DNA of 64,000 nucleotides from Aphanomyces cochlioides (lineage: Eukaryota; Oomycota; Saprolegniomycetes; Saprolegniales; Verrucalvaceae): positions 372,001 through 436,000 of the forward strand of contig JAHQRK010000005.1 of the NCBI GenBank assembly GCA_019828595.1, written 5' to 3'. The translations under genes were made by a program, and so were the position numbers. Numbering within the stretch: the stretch's first letter is position 1; each line of letters opens with the position of its first letter. Positions 63,486 to 64,000 of this stretch are shown one piece after another. The notes under the pieces are model-generated. The model did no database searches. It was not told where the DNA came from and saw only the letters and a list, made by a program, of their open reading frames with translations.

Positions 63486-64000
63486 ATGGACATGGAACTA
63501 GAGACATGCCGTCGTCAAAGTATCTTCGACACGAGTCTCTCGGAGGATTCAAGTTACATCCAAGCTCCGAGTACTCCAGTAGAATCTGATGTTGCCGATG
63601 TGCTTCCTGTTGATTGCAATGGCGCGCCAAACCCCCAAGCGATTGATATTGCATTCCATCAACTCTGGGTCCTTCCACTGCTCTTGGGAACTTACGTCTT
63701 CAGTCGACAGTATATCTACGACCATGCACTGCCGCTCTTGGCTGTTTTGATCATGACGATCGTTGCCGTGGATTACTTTTGGCTCTCAGCCGTCCTTTTG
63801 AAGCATCCAGCAGGCTCTCCACGGCCTCTTTGTGATGTAATTGCTACTAGAGCATGCAGGAACTTCAGCAGCAGCTCTTTGCAAACCGCAGCATGGATTT
63901 TGATCGTTCTACTCGGCGCTGCAGGAATGAGCGGCATTTTCTACGGAGCAACCGTCGCTGGCATTCCTCTCCTGATTGGAGATCACGATGCGTACGTCGA
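63486..64000 (+). CDS. Unrecognised membrane protein, 5' part (runs off window)
   Basis: An open frame starts MDMELETCRRQS 48 nt after the RidA stop and continues without a stop or need for an intron to the window end, at least 171 residues. The first 60 residues are acidic and soluble. Hydrophobic segments follow: LWVLPLLLGTYVF, LPLLAVLIMTIVAVDYFWL, and TAAWILIVLLGAAGMSGIFY. I recognise no family. The close spacing after RidA in the same direction suggests an uncommonly short intergenic region. Confidence 0.65.
   Translation, partial: MDMELETCRRQSIFDTSLSEDSSYIQAPSTPVESDVADVLPVDCNGAPNPQAIDIAFHQLWVLPLLLGTYVFSRQYIYDHALPLLAVLIMTIVAVDYFWLSAVLLKHPAGSPRPLCDVIATRACRNFSSSSLQTAAWILIVLLGAAGMSGIFYGATVAGIPLLIGDHDAYV

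Noticed and set aside
1..64000. tRNA genes or a CRISPR array
   Set aside because: I looked for B-box-like GGTTCGA sequences and for regularly spaced short repeats; the few GTTCGA matches lack a foldable cloverleaf and no spaced repeat array exists.

Overview
This window is eukaryotic nuclear DNA. It most likely comes from an oomycete (water mould), probably of the Saprolegnia/Aphanomyces type. The signs are very short GT-AG introns (about 40-50 nt), an expanded lineage-type family of coiled-coil plus START-like proteins, initiator-like sequences just before ATGs, and a mix of Ty1/copia, Ty3/gypsy, PIF/Harbinger-like and pogo-like elements. The assignment to oomycetes is inference; I see no rRNA, tRNA or CRISPR array.

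Positions 1-55,700 hold a dispersed tandem array of one gene family. I count ten recognisable copies (eight forward, two reverse) and two exon relics. The typical copy has four exons: a Lys/Gly-rich plus coiled-coil exon, a 300-nt exon, a 197-nt exon and a 289-nt exon, with introns in phases 0, 0 and 2. Copies 3, 6 and 9 are intact. Copies 4 and 5 are intact only from an internal Met. Copies 1, 2, 7, 8 and 10 are broken. Seven copies carry the same small inverted repeat (ATCTC-AA-GAGAT or a one-base variant) shortly upstream.

Transposons are nested in this array. Copy 1 is split by a copia element in exon 1 (5-bp duplication AGAGG) and a gypsy element in exon 3 (4-bp duplication CACT). The copia element is itself split by a 752-bp insert flanked by a 10-bp repeat. 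Copy 10 is split by a second gypsy element (duplication AGAA). Between 20.3 and 22.9 kb lie two adjacent Harbinger-like terminal-inverted-repeat elements. A pogo-like element (32,332-34,276) sits between copies 4 and 5. The first gypsy element carries about 2.4 kb of extra sequence with a spliced reading frame antisense to gag-pol, absent from the second.

Ordinary single-copy genes occur in two islands. Island one (24.5-28.2 kb) has a secreted-type multicopper oxidase (-), a twin CX9C CMC2-like mitochondrial protein (+) and a profilin-like protein (-). Island two (55.9-64.0 kb) has a bubblegum-type long-chain acyl-CoA synthetase with eight exons (-), the mitochondrial succinate dehydrogenase cytochrome b subunit (-), a TrmL-type tRNA 2'-O-methyltransferase (-), a RidA-family protein (+) and the start of a membrane protein that runs off the window (+). 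Several strong hairpins, a palindromic TATCCGGATA motif shared by two unrelated promoters, and a small inverted-repeat element abutting RidA are not explained by the genes.
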